Positions 15,388 to 23,283 of a stretch of 53,353 nt of DNA are shown piece by piece. The notes beneath the pieces were generated by a model that was not told the DNA's origin, searched no databases, and saw nothing but the letters and a program-made list of their open reading frames with translations. This stretch comes from a virus. The stretch covers positions 1 through 53,353 of IMG/VR virus record IMGVR_UViG_3300025425_000027; one strand, written 5' to 3'. Made by a program: the position numbers and the translations under genes. Position 1 is the stretch's first letter; each line of letters opens with the position of its first letter.

Positions 15388-15865
15388 TGCACTCTGCCTG
15401 TACGATGGCGGTATAACTTCCGCCGGGGAACGCTTTATCTACACCATAAATAGCAGTTGAGCTTGTATCGAACCAAGTGCTGCCAGCTACAGTTAAACTG
15501 AAATCAGTAGTAGCACCGTAAACAACTTTGTTGGTGTCATATGCTGACATGGTGGCATCTGTAGTTTGTCCTACAGCAGTAGAGCCAGTCCAATTAACAG
15601 TGTCCGTGAGCGTTGGCGAAGATGAAAAAGCTGTAGGCGATGTAATCCGCGCAGTATAGTAATTTGCAACGGCTACATCATACCTAACTATAGGGACAAC
15701 TCCACCATCAGCCGGAAGCGTAGACAGCTTTGTAGCCGTAGGGTTGCCATAAACACCCGGCGTGTCCGTTTGGATGATGCACTTTGCCTCAATGTTGCCA
15801 ACAATTTCTACTTCGGCAAGCGCAGGGAAAGCGCACATTGAAAGAATTAAAACAGGATACTTCAT
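15377..15865 (-). CDS. Exported pilin-like (spore-coat-U/fimbrial type) protein
   Basis: A 162-residue protein with a signal peptide MKYPVLILSMCAFPALA and a mature part starting EVEIVGNIEAKCIIQT. A Cys near the mature N-terminus and one four residues from the end (AECIAN) would bracket the domain with a disulphide. The body is Thr/Ser-rich beta structure (FSSSPTLTDTVNWTGSTA; TDFSLTVAGSTWFD) ending in GGSYTAIVQAECIAN, like fimbrial or spore-coat-U subunits. I chose the ATG at 15865 because GAGG lies seven bases upstream; another ATG at 15877 overlaps the preceding stop. The neighbouring chaperone-like gene supports the reading. Confidence 0.6.
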   Translation of the reverse strand: MKYPVLILSMCAFPALAEVEIVGNIEAKCIIQTDTPGVYGNPTATKLSTLPADGGVVPIVRYDVAVANYYTARITSPTAFSSSPTLTDTVNWTGSTAVGQTTDATMSAYDTNKVVYGATTDFSLTVAGSTWFDTSSTAIYGVDKAFPGGSYTAIVQAECIAN

Positions 15866-15873
15866 ATTGGACC

Positions 15874-16746
15874 TCATTCATCATATTGCATCTGCACCAT
15901 TTGTTCATGCAGCAATTGTTGCGCTAAATTATTTCTCAGTGCCTTACTATTATCGGGTAAATTAGCATCCGTCAAAGTTTTGACATCTCCGTATCTTCCA
16001 CCGTTTATCGTTGAATTATAGTACATAGCCAAATCAGTTTGGAGATTAATTGCGTTTATTATCTCAGCTTGGCCCTGCACCCGCAGCATTGTTAGCGCAT
16101 TATTGGACGCAGTAAGTCCCATTTCCAGCCTTGTCTCTTTTTCTTCATCGTCATCGTCAACGATACGGTTTCCATCCTGATCATATTTAAAGTTAGTGTC
16201 GCTGTCTAAAGCTGCAAGGATAAGTTCGTCCTCAAGAGTGTTATAAACCTCAACATCAACTACGGGAGGCGCAGGCTTAACGTAACCTACACAGCCGGAG
16301 TTTAATTGCGGATCGTAACACGCATCAATCCGGTAGCTGTAAACCACAACCGCATCCTGAACGCTTCCCGTACCGTCAACAGATATAGAACCGTTACCCC
16401 AATTCACACCGGGGGTATTGCCTAACGCAAATGATTTGGTGATCCGGTTGCCGGGAACGCCGCTCCAATCGTCAGTTTCTCTAAAAATATACCCACTGCC
16501 CAGAGCATTTAGATTGCTTACATGGACCTTCATGGCGTCTTCGGTATTCTTGACTGTTGTGTAGCGATATATAAGGCCATTTATGTCTAAGCCCGTCACA
16601 GAGGGCAGTACAGACCCCATTGACCAGTTTAGGCCACTGTATGCAGCGTTGCCCGTTGCACCGTATGTAAACGGCTCAGAGTAAGAGGAGGAGGCCAAGA
16701 GCGCCAAGTACAGCGCCAACACCAACCTTGGTGTCCTTATCAACAT
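15874..16746 (-). CDS. Exported surface/adhesin-like protein
   Basis: A 290-residue protein with a signal peptide (RLVLALYLALLASSSYS, cleavage near residue 23). The mature part has a beta-rich domain to about residue 160 (GLDINGLIYRYTTVKNTEDA; DDWSGVPGNRITKSFALG) with two cysteines in ACYDPQLNSGCVGY. It ends with a helical acidic part containing DSDTNFKYDQDGNRIVDDDD. I recall this domain from marine myoviruses and podoviruses as a conserved hypothetical. The signal peptide is encoded in the 71 bases that also encode the C-terminal hydrophobic tail of the preceding gene, in another frame. Role on virion or cell surface unknown. Confidence 0.65.
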   Translation of the reverse strand: MLIRTPRLVLALYLALLASSSYSEPFTYGATGNAAYSGLNWSMGSVLPSVTGLDINGLIYRYTTVKNTEDAMKVHVSNLNALGSGYIFRETDDWSGVPGNRITKSFALGNTPGVNWGNGSISVDGTGSVQDAVVVYSYRIDACYDPQLNSGCVGYVKPAPPVVDVEVYNTLEDELILAALDSDTNFKYDQDGNRIVDDDDEEKETRLEMGLTASNNALTMLRVQGQAEIINAINLQTDLAMYYNSTINGGRYGDVKTLTDANLPDNSKALRNNLAQQLLHEQMVQMQYDE

Positions 16747-17233
16747 TATTAAACATACCTTTTATAGCACCCTTGTCCATCTTCTGAGCGGGTTCGATAC
16801 TGTCCTCCGCCTCCCATGCCATCGTAGCAGCATCGCCTATTAGACCTCTAATTGGGCAGGGCGTCCCGGCATTCTTCATGGCAAGTTTTACGTTTGCATC
16901 TTGGCACATTACCGATACAGCCGCCACTTTCATGCCCATATCATACATAGTCTTAGCGTTCTTTAAGCGTAAGCAGTTCTCTTCGGTGTAAACCTTGCCC
17001 ACTGATATGCCAAGAATTTGGGTTTGTACTGCACCAGATACGCCAATCGTGCAAAGATCGCCCGTCCCAGTGCTGATTTGTGGGGATATTGCAGAGGGTG
17101 GAGGGCTGCGAACCGTGGTGTCCATTGTCCCAGACGAAGTTACATTACTGTCGCTATATACCGTGTCCGAAACTTGGGCATTGGCTAGGCCACCCGTCAA
17201 GATAAAAACCAATATGGCGATTAGGCGAGCCAT
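16676..17233 (-). CDS. Exported protein with C-terminal hydrophobic tail
   Basis: A 185-residue protein with signal peptide MARLIAILVFILTGGLANA, a Ser/Thr/Pro-rich linker (TTVRSPPPSAISPQISTGTG) and a helical core with cysteines in GDLCTIGVSGAVQTQILGIS, MCQDANVK and GTPCPIRG. It ends in the hydrophobic tail VGVGAVLGALGLLLLL. The segments around GVSGAVQ and VAAVSVMCQ, and the GTPCP motif, are familiar from many marine phage genomes, always unassigned. The hydrophobic C-terminus could anchor it in a membrane after export. It heads the exported cassette, which runs on through 14570 with overlapping genes. Confidence 0.7.
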   Translation of the reverse strand: MARLIAILVFILTGGLANAQVSDTVYSDSNVTSSGTMDTTVRSPPPSAISPQISTGTGDLCTIGVSGAVQTQILGISVGKVYTEENCLRLKNAKTMYDMGMKVAAVSVMCQDANVKLAMKNAGTPCPIRGLIGDAATMAWEAEDSIEPAQKMDKGAIKGMFNNVDKDTKVGVGAVLGALGLLLLL

Positions 17234-17424
17234 TACATCCTCATTAGGACCGTGACTAAAAGACCAATAATGGACGCAGCCGCAGCAATCATAATGGATT
17301 CCAACCTCTTGATTCTAATGTACAAATCTTTGAATTGAATTTTAACCTCAGTTTTAATTGCGATGACTTCCTTTTCCAATCCATCAATCCGTGCATGAGC
17401 TGAGCTTACTGTTCTTTTGTCCAT
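17233..17424 (-). CDS. Small TM/coiled-coil protein (XhlA-like, possible second lysis component)
   Basis: A 63-residue protein with a charged coiled-coil N-terminal part (ARIDGLEKEVIAIKTEVKIQ) and a C-terminal transmembrane segment (IMIAAAASIIGLLVTVLMRM). The order and size match phage haemolysin XhlA-type proteins that accompany holins. Start and stop overlap neighbours by one base (TAATG). It may be an accessory lysis protein or an anchor for the exported cassette that follows. Confidence 0.6.
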   Translation of the reverse strand: MDKRTVSSAHARIDGLEKEVIAIKTEVKIQFKDLYIRIKRLESIMIAAAASIIGLLVTVLMRM

Positions 17425-17762
17425 TAAACTTCAACCTTATCCCAGCTTGTTGTGTCTTCGTTCCACTCATAAGAATAACCATCGTCAGGGTAATCTACTG
17501 GGGCCACCCACAAAAAAGTATTATTATCCAGCGTCCAGCTTGGATACACTTGAGGTTCATAAAAAACATCTAAAGTTGAATCGTAAATAAACCCAATCCC
17601 AGCGTAGTTTTTACGCAAAGGAGTGCCGCCCAAAACGTGGACGCCGCCTTTTGTATTGTACGATGTTTGAACCCAAGTTACTTCTTGAGTGTCGATAAAG
17701 TCTTGCTCTGCAACGATTACGTTGGTCACAATCCCATCTTCTATTTTTGCATAATGTGACAT
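17424..17762 (-). CDS. Fibre-associated protein, marine-phage type
   Basis: A 112-residue protein beginning MSHYAKIEDGIVTNVIVAEQ, with the blocks WVQTSYNTKGGVHVLGG, PLRKNYAGIGFIYD and W-P-DYPDDGYSYEWNEDT. I recall this pattern from T4-like cyanophages and pelagiphages, where it occurs as a separate gene or as a domain near tail fibres. It is aromatic- and beta-rich, with no signal peptide. The location between the glycine-rich fibre gene and the exported cassette suggests a receptor-binding or fibre-tip role. Confidence 0.65.
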   Translation of the reverse strand: MSHYAKIEDGIVTNVIVAEQDFIDTQEVTWVQTSYNTKGGVHVLGGTPLRKNYAGIGFIYDSTLDVFYEPQVYPSWTLDNNTFLWVAPVDYPDDGYSYEWNEDTTSWDKVEV

Positions 17763-17772
17763 GATTAGTTTC

Positions 17773-18600
17773 CTATACTGGCGTCAAATATCGAATTATA
17801 ACAATACCAGAACCACCAGTTTGGACGTTACCGGGGGCATTAAATGCCCCGCCTCCGCCGCCGCCAGTATTGGCTTGTCCGCCAGTTGATGCGACATTGT
17901 CCCCGTTATAAACAGCTCCTGCGCCACCGCCGCCACGGCCACCGCCGCCGGGTGTGGCTGGCTGGCTTAAATGCTGCCCACCCCCAGAACCTCCAGAAGC
18001 TCGCGTTGTGCCTGTAAATCCTTCGCTTGATCCAGCGCCGCCCGGTCCACCTTTCCAAGTGTAGTTTGATGGCGTTCGCCCACCATTTCCACCGACTCCA
18101 CCTTTGCCGCCGCCGCCGCCGCCGCCAGAGCCATACGCATCACTGGCTCGATTCCCGCCATTGTTGCCTTGCCCAGCCGTTCCAGACCCTCCCGGTCCAC
18201 CGCCAGATCCACCATCGCCGGAATTCCCTGACGTAGTCCCCCCGCCGCCGCCGCCAATAGCCGTTAACTCACCAAAAACAGAATCAGCTCCGTTATTTAT
18301 AGCGCCAGAAGCAGCGCCAGCCCCAACAGTAACGGTGTACGGCCCCTTTTGTATTACAACGTCTGTACTGTACAGGTAACCGCCAGCGCCCCCACCGCCT
18401 TTGTCATATCCTGTCCCACCGCCAGCAATTGTTATGACATCAGCAAGACCTTGTCCTCCAGTTACAGTAAATGTACCACTGCTAGTAAACGTGTGAATAG
18501 TATAAGAACCAGAGGTGCTTTCTGTTCCACCCGTAGCTCCTGTAAGAGCGCCAAGACCGCCGCCAGAACCAAAACCTAAGACTTGATATCCAAAACTCAT
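17773..18600 (-). CDS. Glycine-rich tail fibre/adhesin protein
   Basis: A 275-residue protein with over one third glycine. After SGSYTIHTFTSSGTFTVTGG come long Gly runs (GGGGGGGKGGVGGNGG) and it ends NVQTGGSGIVIIRYLTP, which is the signature of the phage glycine-rich domain related to receptor-binding adhesins with polyglycine helices. It is likely the tip or adhesin of the tail fibre. The codons produce strong GGC/GCC low-complexity DNA at 17850-18270. It lies directly next to the long fibre gene at 18610-19920. Confidence 0.75.
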   Translation of the reverse strand: MSFGYQVLGFGSGGGLGALTGATGGTESTSGSYTIHTFTSSGTFTVTGGQGLADVITIAGGGTGYDKGGGGAGGYLYSTDVVIQKGPYTVTVGAGAASGAINNGADSVFGELTAIGGGGGGTTSGNSGDGGSGGGPGGSGTAGQGNNGGNRASDAYGSGGGGGGGKGGVGGNGGRTPSNYTWKGGPGGAGSSEGFTGTTRASGGSGGGQHLSQPATPGGGGRGGGGAGAVYNGDNVASTGGQANTGGGGGGAFNAPGNVQTGGSGIVIIRYLTPV

Positions 18601-18609
18601 GTTACACTC

Positions 18610-19920
18610 CTACGCATCATTTGCCGCATCAGTGGTAAAGAACAGTTTAATGCCCAGCAAACGAGCTACTCCTGTTTGACCGCTGGCGCTTGCATCGTTG
18701 TTAATTTGGAAGAAGCATTGGTCATTATCCGCAGGGCTTCCAGCAATTGTAACTGCTCCACTCTCCGCAGACACCATGAGGTCATTAGATGTACCGCTAT
18801 GAGCCAGTGCAGTTGTTGCAACCAGTGTTCCAAATGCAGTGTTGATTGTATCGTCAGAGCTTACAGCAATTCCACCTAACTGCCATACGACTGTGCCTGT
18901 GTTAGTTCCAGTCACAGTCCAGAATGGCTGGTAAGTAATTGTACCAAGGTTCCAGCTCTTTGGAAATGAGACGGCAAACTGAGCAAAAACATCGCTGGCC
19001 GCTGCAAAATCCAACACCTTCAAGTCAGGGCGAAGTGCTGTGGTTTCTACTTGTTCAGGGCCAGCACATCCGTTTGTAGTAGATGGGTACATAGCAGACG
19101 CTGGAATCCAGATGGTTTCCTTACCTGCTATTTTTGCAACGACTCCGTCTAGCTGGTTTAAGTCAGCAGCCGAACTTGTCATTGCTGTTGCGCCTATTGT
19201 AATCTGGCCTTCTGGAACAATTAGCCCCCCCGCACCGCCAAGAATTAAATCATCTGCCGAAGCGTCCCAAAGCATATAAGCTGACGCAGTATCGCCAAAG
19301 AGCTTAACATCGTAGCCCGTGTCATCAACGCCAACAGATAGCGTAGCGTCAATCTGCACAGCGCCATCAATGTCCACAGCGTCTAGGTTTGCAGTGCCGT
19401 TAACATCGATACTGCCTTCAAGATCAATGTCACCGCCGACAATTAAATCATCCGTAACCGTCAGATCGTCATCAACCAACATATCCACAACATTCAGCGA
19501 AGCAAAGGCATCTACGAAGGCAGCGCCAGAGCCAGCCCCATCGCCATATACCGCTTTGGTTTGCCCTGCTGGGATTGTGATGTTAGCACCAGATCCCTGA
19601 GAGATGATAATGTTCTGAGATCCGCTAGTGGCGTTCTCAATAAACCACATTTTATTGACCGTGTTTGGGCCGATAGTGATCGTACACGCACTGTCTAGAG
19701 TACCTGTGTACTTCAGGAACATTGCCCTGCCGGGGTCAGAAGCGCCATCCGCGATTGTGGTTGTGTGCGTGTCGGCGTTGGTTGTTATGGCTTCTGTGCC
19801 AAAGCCAAACGCCTCACCGATCAATTCGAGGTTAGTATTCGTGACTGTTCCCCATGAGCCTGACTGATCGCCAGTTGCCATCTCATTTAGGCGAAGGTCA
19901 TTTACATAGGTAGAAGCCAT
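18610..19920 (-). CDS. Tail fibre protein
   Basis: A 436-residue, beta-rich protein. The N-terminus (MASTYVNDLRLNEMATGDQS, then GSWGTVTNTNLELIGEAFGF) matches the virion-attachment part of marine phage fibres. The centre has short repeated strands (VDDDLTVTDDLIVGGDIDLE; SIDVNGTANLDAVDIDGAVQ) typical of a trimeric fibre shaft. The C-terminal ~170 residues (from IWIPASAMYPSTTNG) form a distinct domain often seen in phage structural proteins. It should bind the host receptor or carry the glycine-rich adhesin. Confidence 0.75.
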   Translation of the reverse strand: MASTYVNDLRLNEMATGDQSGSWGTVTNTNLELIGEAFGFGTEAITTNADTHTTTIADGASDPGRAMFLKYTGTLDSACTITIGPNTVNKMWFIENATSGSQNIIISQGSGANITIPAGQTKAVYGDGAGSGAAFVDAFASLNVVDMLVDDDLTVTDDLIVGGDIDLEGSIDVNGTANLDAVDIDGAVQIDATLSVGVDDTGYDVKLFGDTASAYMLWDASADDLILGGAGGLIVPEGQITIGATAMTSSAADLNQLDGVVAKIAGKETIWIPASAMYPSTTNGCAGPEQVETTALRPDLKVLDFAAASDVFAQFAVSFPKSWNLGTITYQPFWTVTGTNTGTVVWQLGGIAVSSDDTINTAFGTLVATTALAHSGTSNDLMVSAESGAVTIAGSPADNDQCFFQINNDASASGQTGVARLLGIKLFFTTDAANDA

Positions 19921-19937
19921 GTTTCTTTATCCTTTTA

Positions 19938-20357
19938 TCAATCAATACGGATGATAGCAGCCGCGCCCGGTGCTGGGAATACGATACGGAATGTACCTGA
20001 CGAAACTGTAAAGTCACCGCCGAAGTCCAAGACTGCAATCGAATTATCGCCAGCAGTTGTGTCGTTATAGATCAACGCGCCACGAGCTGTGAATGTTGCT
20101 GATGCCCACTCTGGGTTATCAAAGTCAACGTAAGCAGTCGTTCCTGTTGTGCCAATCACTGGACTGGCAAGAACTACACCGCCAGCCGAATATCCAGTAC
20201 CACTTATTTCGTTTGTGGCTGTATATGCGGTTGTTGTTGCATCTAGTGTCGCTGAAGAAGTGTACAGCGCAATCTTAATGGAATCTGTATCCAGATCCTG
20301 TTCTTTTTGGAACAAGTCTTCCTTAAAACTTGTACACATTGCTTGAGTAATAGCCAT
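19938..20357 (-). CDS. Conserved phage tail/neck protein, 139 aa
   Basis: A 139-residue beta-rich protein. MAITQAMCTSFKEDLFQKEQ, then DSIKIALYTSSATLDATTTA and GYSAGGVVLASP belong to a phage family I recall as a small structural protein close to tail fibres in many siphoviruses and podoviruses. The C-terminal DFGGDFTVSSGTFRIVFP is conserved as well. It lies between the adaptor-type gene and the fibre gene. No enzymatic motif is visible. Confidence 0.65.
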   Translation of the reverse strand: MAITQAMCTSFKEDLFQKEQDLDTDSIKIALYTSSATLDATTTAYTATNEISGTGYSAGGVVLASPVIGTTGTTAYVDFDNPEWASATFTARGALIYNDTTAGDNSIAVLDFGGDFTVSSGTFRIVFPAPGAAAIIRID

Positions 20358-20980
20358 TATAGACCTCCGTTATATTCTGCTGCGTAATCGCGTTGCATTT
20401 CTTGTACTGTAAGTTGCACTGCTTCGTCAAACTGTGTCTTATAAAGCGCCAATGTTTCCCCAGCTTTGAGGAAGGCTGACGCCTCATAGAGACACGCGGC
20501 AAGCAACACATTTTCGGCATTGTCGCCAATCCAGTTGTTTGTGTTGCTTGAACTTAACCCCGTCTCAGGAGCTATGTAATCTACTTGATATGTATCCGTC
20601 GAATCTGGCGTTGGCGCAAACGTGACAACAGTCCCAGAGATCCCAGCGTTTTTCGTACTATATATAATCGGAGTCCCTTGCGTGGCCGCATTTGGCCAGT
20701 AATCGCGCAAATATGAATCAACTCTGTGATCTAAATATGCCGCGACATTTGATGATATGACAGATACCTGACGGATCATTCTTGCGGAAGGAACAGTGTA
20801 ATCTGCCGTACCAGCAACCATATTACCTGTGGTTGTCTGCCGAAAACACGGCAGATTAGGCAACCGTTGGAAGATCATTGTCTCAGCTTGTTCTATGATT
20901 TCATCAATAGAGGCTTGCAGCTCAGAGCTGTCATCCTCTAAGAAGTTCTGAATATTTGCAACTAGCTGTGTGTAATTCAC
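20357..20980 (-). CDS. Neck/tail adaptor-like protein
   Basis: A 207-residue protein with an N-terminal helical pair (MNYTQLVANIQNFLEDDSSE; IDEIIEQAETMIFQRLPNLP), a central beta part (GTADYTVPSARMIRQVSVIS) and a C-terminal helix bundle (ENVLLAACLYEASAFLKAGE). This arrangement is seen in phage adaptor and tail-tube-A-like proteins that sit between portal and tail. A second adaptor-like gene at 22124-22804 is the better gp4 match, so this one may form the next ring. The first base of the stop overlaps the next start. Confidence 0.6.
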   Translation of the reverse strand: MNYTQLVANIQNFLEDDSSELQASIDEIIEQAETMIFQRLPNLPCFRQTTTGNMVAGTADYTVPSARMIRQVSVISSNVAAYLDHRVDSYLRDYWPNAATQGTPIIYSTKNAGISGTVVTFAPTPDSTDTYQVDYIAPETGLSSSNTNNWIGDNAENVLLAACLYEASAFLKAGETLALYKTQFDEAVQLTVQEMQRDYAAEYNGGL

Positions 20981-20990
20981 TTATTCATCC

Positions 20991-22124
20991 TCACTGCCAA
21001 GACCCTTCACCCCATCCATCTATACCCCAAGACGTTTCAATTTGAACTGACGCAGTGCCAATCGCGCCAGTACCGCTTACCGAAGCTGGGCGTGGCAATG
21101 TATCCGCCTGCCAAGCACCAGCGCCCCATTCGCCAATGCCCCAACCTAATCCTTCAGAACCAGTTAGGATACTAGCTGTACCTATGGCTCCTGTGCCAGC
21201 GACTCCTGTCTCAATAGCCTCAGACGCAGAGACCTCTTCGCCAATAGCGCCTGTTGCTCCTATACCCGAAATACCTGTTACAAGCAATTGAATGTTGCCA
21301 TCACCAGAGATGCCAAATCCTGCCACTTCACCCGTGCCAGCAACACCTGTCTCGCCTAGTTCTACTTCTGGAACTTCAGCACCTATTGCACCCGTACCAA
21401 CCGCTGCGGTTACGGCAGCGTAGGATTCAAATGCAATTGTACCAACGCCACCTGTCGCAGCAACACCAAGTTCTGGTATTTCTGTCTCAACGACTTCTGT
21501 TCCTATAGCGCCCGTACCAATCACTGATGTTGCTGGAGCATCTGTTGTGATGTGCAGTGTTTGTGAGCCAAGAGCGCCTGTCCCTGCCACGCCTGTTACG
21601 TTTGGCTCATTCGTAATCTCTGATGTGATGCCTATTGCACCAGTGCCAAAAACACCTACTGGAACTGCATCATTTTGAATAACTTCCGTACCTGTCGCGC
21701 CCGTACCTGCCAGACCAGTAACAGCCACATCTTCGTTGTCAGATACAATCGCTGTGCCTATAGCACCCGTGCCAGACACTCCAGTGACATCAAATATGTA
21801 ATCCCTGTCTACGTTGGAAACAAATCCAATTACACCCTGACCGTGAACACCCACGCCGGGGCGCAATCGTGGATCTATAGTCCAGTCTTGGGTGTAGCCG
21901 ATATAAACAACAACATTCTCAGGATCTGTGTCTGGCCGTGGATTAAACAGTGCTGTCGCATCAACTACATTTTTTGCAGGCGTTAGTTGTGGTTGTTTTG
22001 GGTCAAAGTCTTCTGGAGAAACACGCAAGCCATCCCAAGTGGTCTTCAACTGGGTGTAGGGAACCTGAAGACCGCCTATGTCGCTTATCGCTTGGGATTT
22101 TTTTCCTCTTGCGTATTTCGTCAT
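20991..22124 (-). CDS. Tail protein with GTGAIG-type repeats
   Basis: A 377-residue protein. The first ~110 residues are unique (TQLKTTWDGLRVSPEDFDPK). The remainder is about eleven degenerate repeats of 20-25 residues, each built around the pattern GV-GTGAIGT. It ends with WG-rich blocks (GWGIGEWGAGAW, GIDGWGEGSW). I recall GTGAIG repeats in proteins of T4-like cyanophages and other marine phages; they are probably beta-structured and solvent exposed. It lies between two adaptor-like genes and may be a tail or neck fibre or appendage. Confidence 0.65.
   Translation of the reverse strand: MTKYARGKKSQAISDIGGLQVPYTQLKTTWDGLRVSPEDFDPKQPQLTPAKNVVDATALFNPRPDTDPENVVVYIGYTQDWTIDPRLRPGVGVHGQGVIGFVSNVDRDYIFDVTGVSGTGAIGTAIVSDNEDVAVTGLAGTGATGTEVIQNDAVPVGVFGTGAIGITSEITNEPNVTGVAGTGALGSQTLHITTDAPATSVIGTGAIGTEVVETEIPELGVAATGGVGTIAFESYAAVTAAVGTGAIGAEVPEVELGETGVAGTGEVAGFGISGDGNIQLLVTGISGIGATGAIGEEVSASEAIETGVAGTGAIGTASILTGSEGLGWGIGEWGAGAWQADTLPRPASVSGTGAIGTASVQIETSWGIDGWGEGSWQ
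21010..21790 (-). repeat. Degenerate coding repeats (GTGAIG motif, about 11 copies)
   Basis: Repeats of roughly 60-75 bases within the tail-protein gene. On the plus strand the recurrent core reads like GCGCCAGTACC or CACCTGTGCC. Copies differ at the DNA level more than at the GTGAIG core, indicating selection on the protein. Confidence 0.7.
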
Positions 22125-22804
22125 TATGATAAGTTCAGCGCAGTTGGCTGAATCCTTAAACTTACACCGTCATTGTCTGAAGCCGATGCGAAGGTGAATG
22201 CACGTTCATACATTTCATTTAGGATCTGAAACTTCTCGTTTGCAAACTTCAGAGACATCTTACTAGCCAAGCCAGCGCATATGCACTCATTCCAGCGGTA
22301 CGGGATGTCGGCGTCCTGATTAGACGCCGTAACGTCTTCAAGCTGATTTATAGCCCAATACACCATGCTATACGTTGTGCGATTAGGAACCTGCCAGAAG
22401 TAGGCCACAGGCGTATACAGCTTGTCTAGCATGTACTGGCTAGGCTTGCCGGGGGACGTTTTGTTTGGGAGCTGATTATAGTCAGAGATCGACACGCGGT
22501 TGATGATCTGATCAGACGTATCTGTGCCAGAGCTATCACGCACAACGGCATCCATGATGTCGATAGTGCCTGCTGGCAGCGTATACGTTGACTGACCGTT
22601 TATCAGTGTCAGCGTGTTTTGACTTAACGCCCAGTAATTAATGCCGCGATTTGCCCACTCAGAGAAGAGGAGGTTTAGGCTGCGCCTTGCGGACACAGCC
22701 CTATCACCAGTCTGGACTTGTGGGTCAAGACCGCAACGCTCAAACGCCTCAGTGATTATTTCCTGTATGTCAGGTCTAAACGCTACGGTTCCCGAAGTTG
22801 CCAT
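22124..22804 (-). CDS. Head-to-tail adaptor (P22 gp4-like)
   Basis: A 226-residue protein with the P22 gp4-type opening: DIQEIITEAFERCGLDPQVQ, then SARRSLNLLFSEWANRGINY. A beta segment follows (LTLINGQSTYTLPAGTIDIM), then a C-terminal helical region (YRWNECICAGLASKMSLKFA). gp4-like proteins form the ring between portal and tail needle and close the head. With the gp10-like protein at 10549 this supports a P22-type short tail. The stop overlaps the next gene's start by one base. Confidence 0.75.
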   Translation of the reverse strand: MATSGTVAFRPDIQEIITEAFERCGLDPQVQTGDRAVSARRSLNLLFSEWANRGINYWALSQNTLTLINGQSTYTLPAGTIDIMDAVVRDSSGTDTSDQIINRVSISDYNQLPNKTSPGKPSQYMLDKLYTPVAYFWQVPNRTTYSMVYWAINQLEDVTASNQDADIPYRWNECICAGLASKMSLKFANEKFQILNEMYERAFTFASASDNDGVSLRIQPTALNLS

Positions 22805-22816
22805 GTCGTACCTCTA

Positions 22817-23230
22817 TCAATATTTTTTAACGGCGCGAATAATCACTTGATATGCATCGCCAACCGCTCCAGCCCCAGTTGTTGTAAACTTGATGTCGCC
22901 TGTGCCGTTAGCACCGTATTCCGCGCTATTGGGTAGCCCACCAAATTTCTCAAAAGTTTGGTATCCCTGCTGATCTTCTGCCAAATGCAAAATAATAATA
23001 TCAGTATCTGCGTCTGCCAGTACCTCAACTGTCATTCCATGCAAAATCCACTGGCATTCCACAATGCGTACACCCGTGCAGGTTGCGCCATTTGCATTTG
23101 CCGCGAGGGCAGACACATCTATTTTAGCCACTGCACTTTCGTTCCCACCATCGACATATTGATATTGGAATGCAAATACGCACTCATGTGTGTTGTCGAT
23201 GATCGTAGTCGATGTTGTAATGTCGGCCAT
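22817..23230 (-). CDS. Conserved marine-phage structural protein, 137 aa
   Basis: A 137-residue beta-rich protein beginning MADITTSTTIIDNTHECVFA with FQYQYVDGGNESAVAKIDVS, CTGVRIVECQWILHGMTVEV and a C-terminal GAVGDAYQVIIRAVKKY. I recall this family from T4-like cyanophages and pelagiphages as an abundant virion protein of unknown position. It is located between major capsid and adaptor genes, so a decoration, neck or tail role is likely. Confidence 0.6.
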   Translation of the reverse strand: MADITTSTTIIDNTHECVFAFQYQYVDGGNESAVAKIDVSALAANANGATCTGVRIVECQWILHGMTVEVLADADTDIIILHLAEDQQGYQTFEKFGGLPNSAEYGANGTGDIKFTTTGAGAVGDAYQVIIRAVKKY

Positions 23231-23283
23231 ATTAATCTCCTATGGTTATAGGTGGGAGCCGAAGCTCCCAACCAAAATGATTA

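Noticed and set aside
15001-15865. Complete chaperone-usher pilus system
   Set aside because: There is no usher gene and the chaperone-like protein has only one Ig-sized domain, so only a partial or different system can be proposed.
17850-18270. GC-rich low-complexity repeats resembling a CRISPR or minisatellite
   Set aside because: They are explained by glycine codons of the glycine-rich fibre protein; there are no regular repeat-spacer units.
21010-21790. Regular repeats that could be a CRISPR array
   Set aside because: Repeat spacing and sequence follow the reading frame of the GTGAIG protein and the copies are degenerate.
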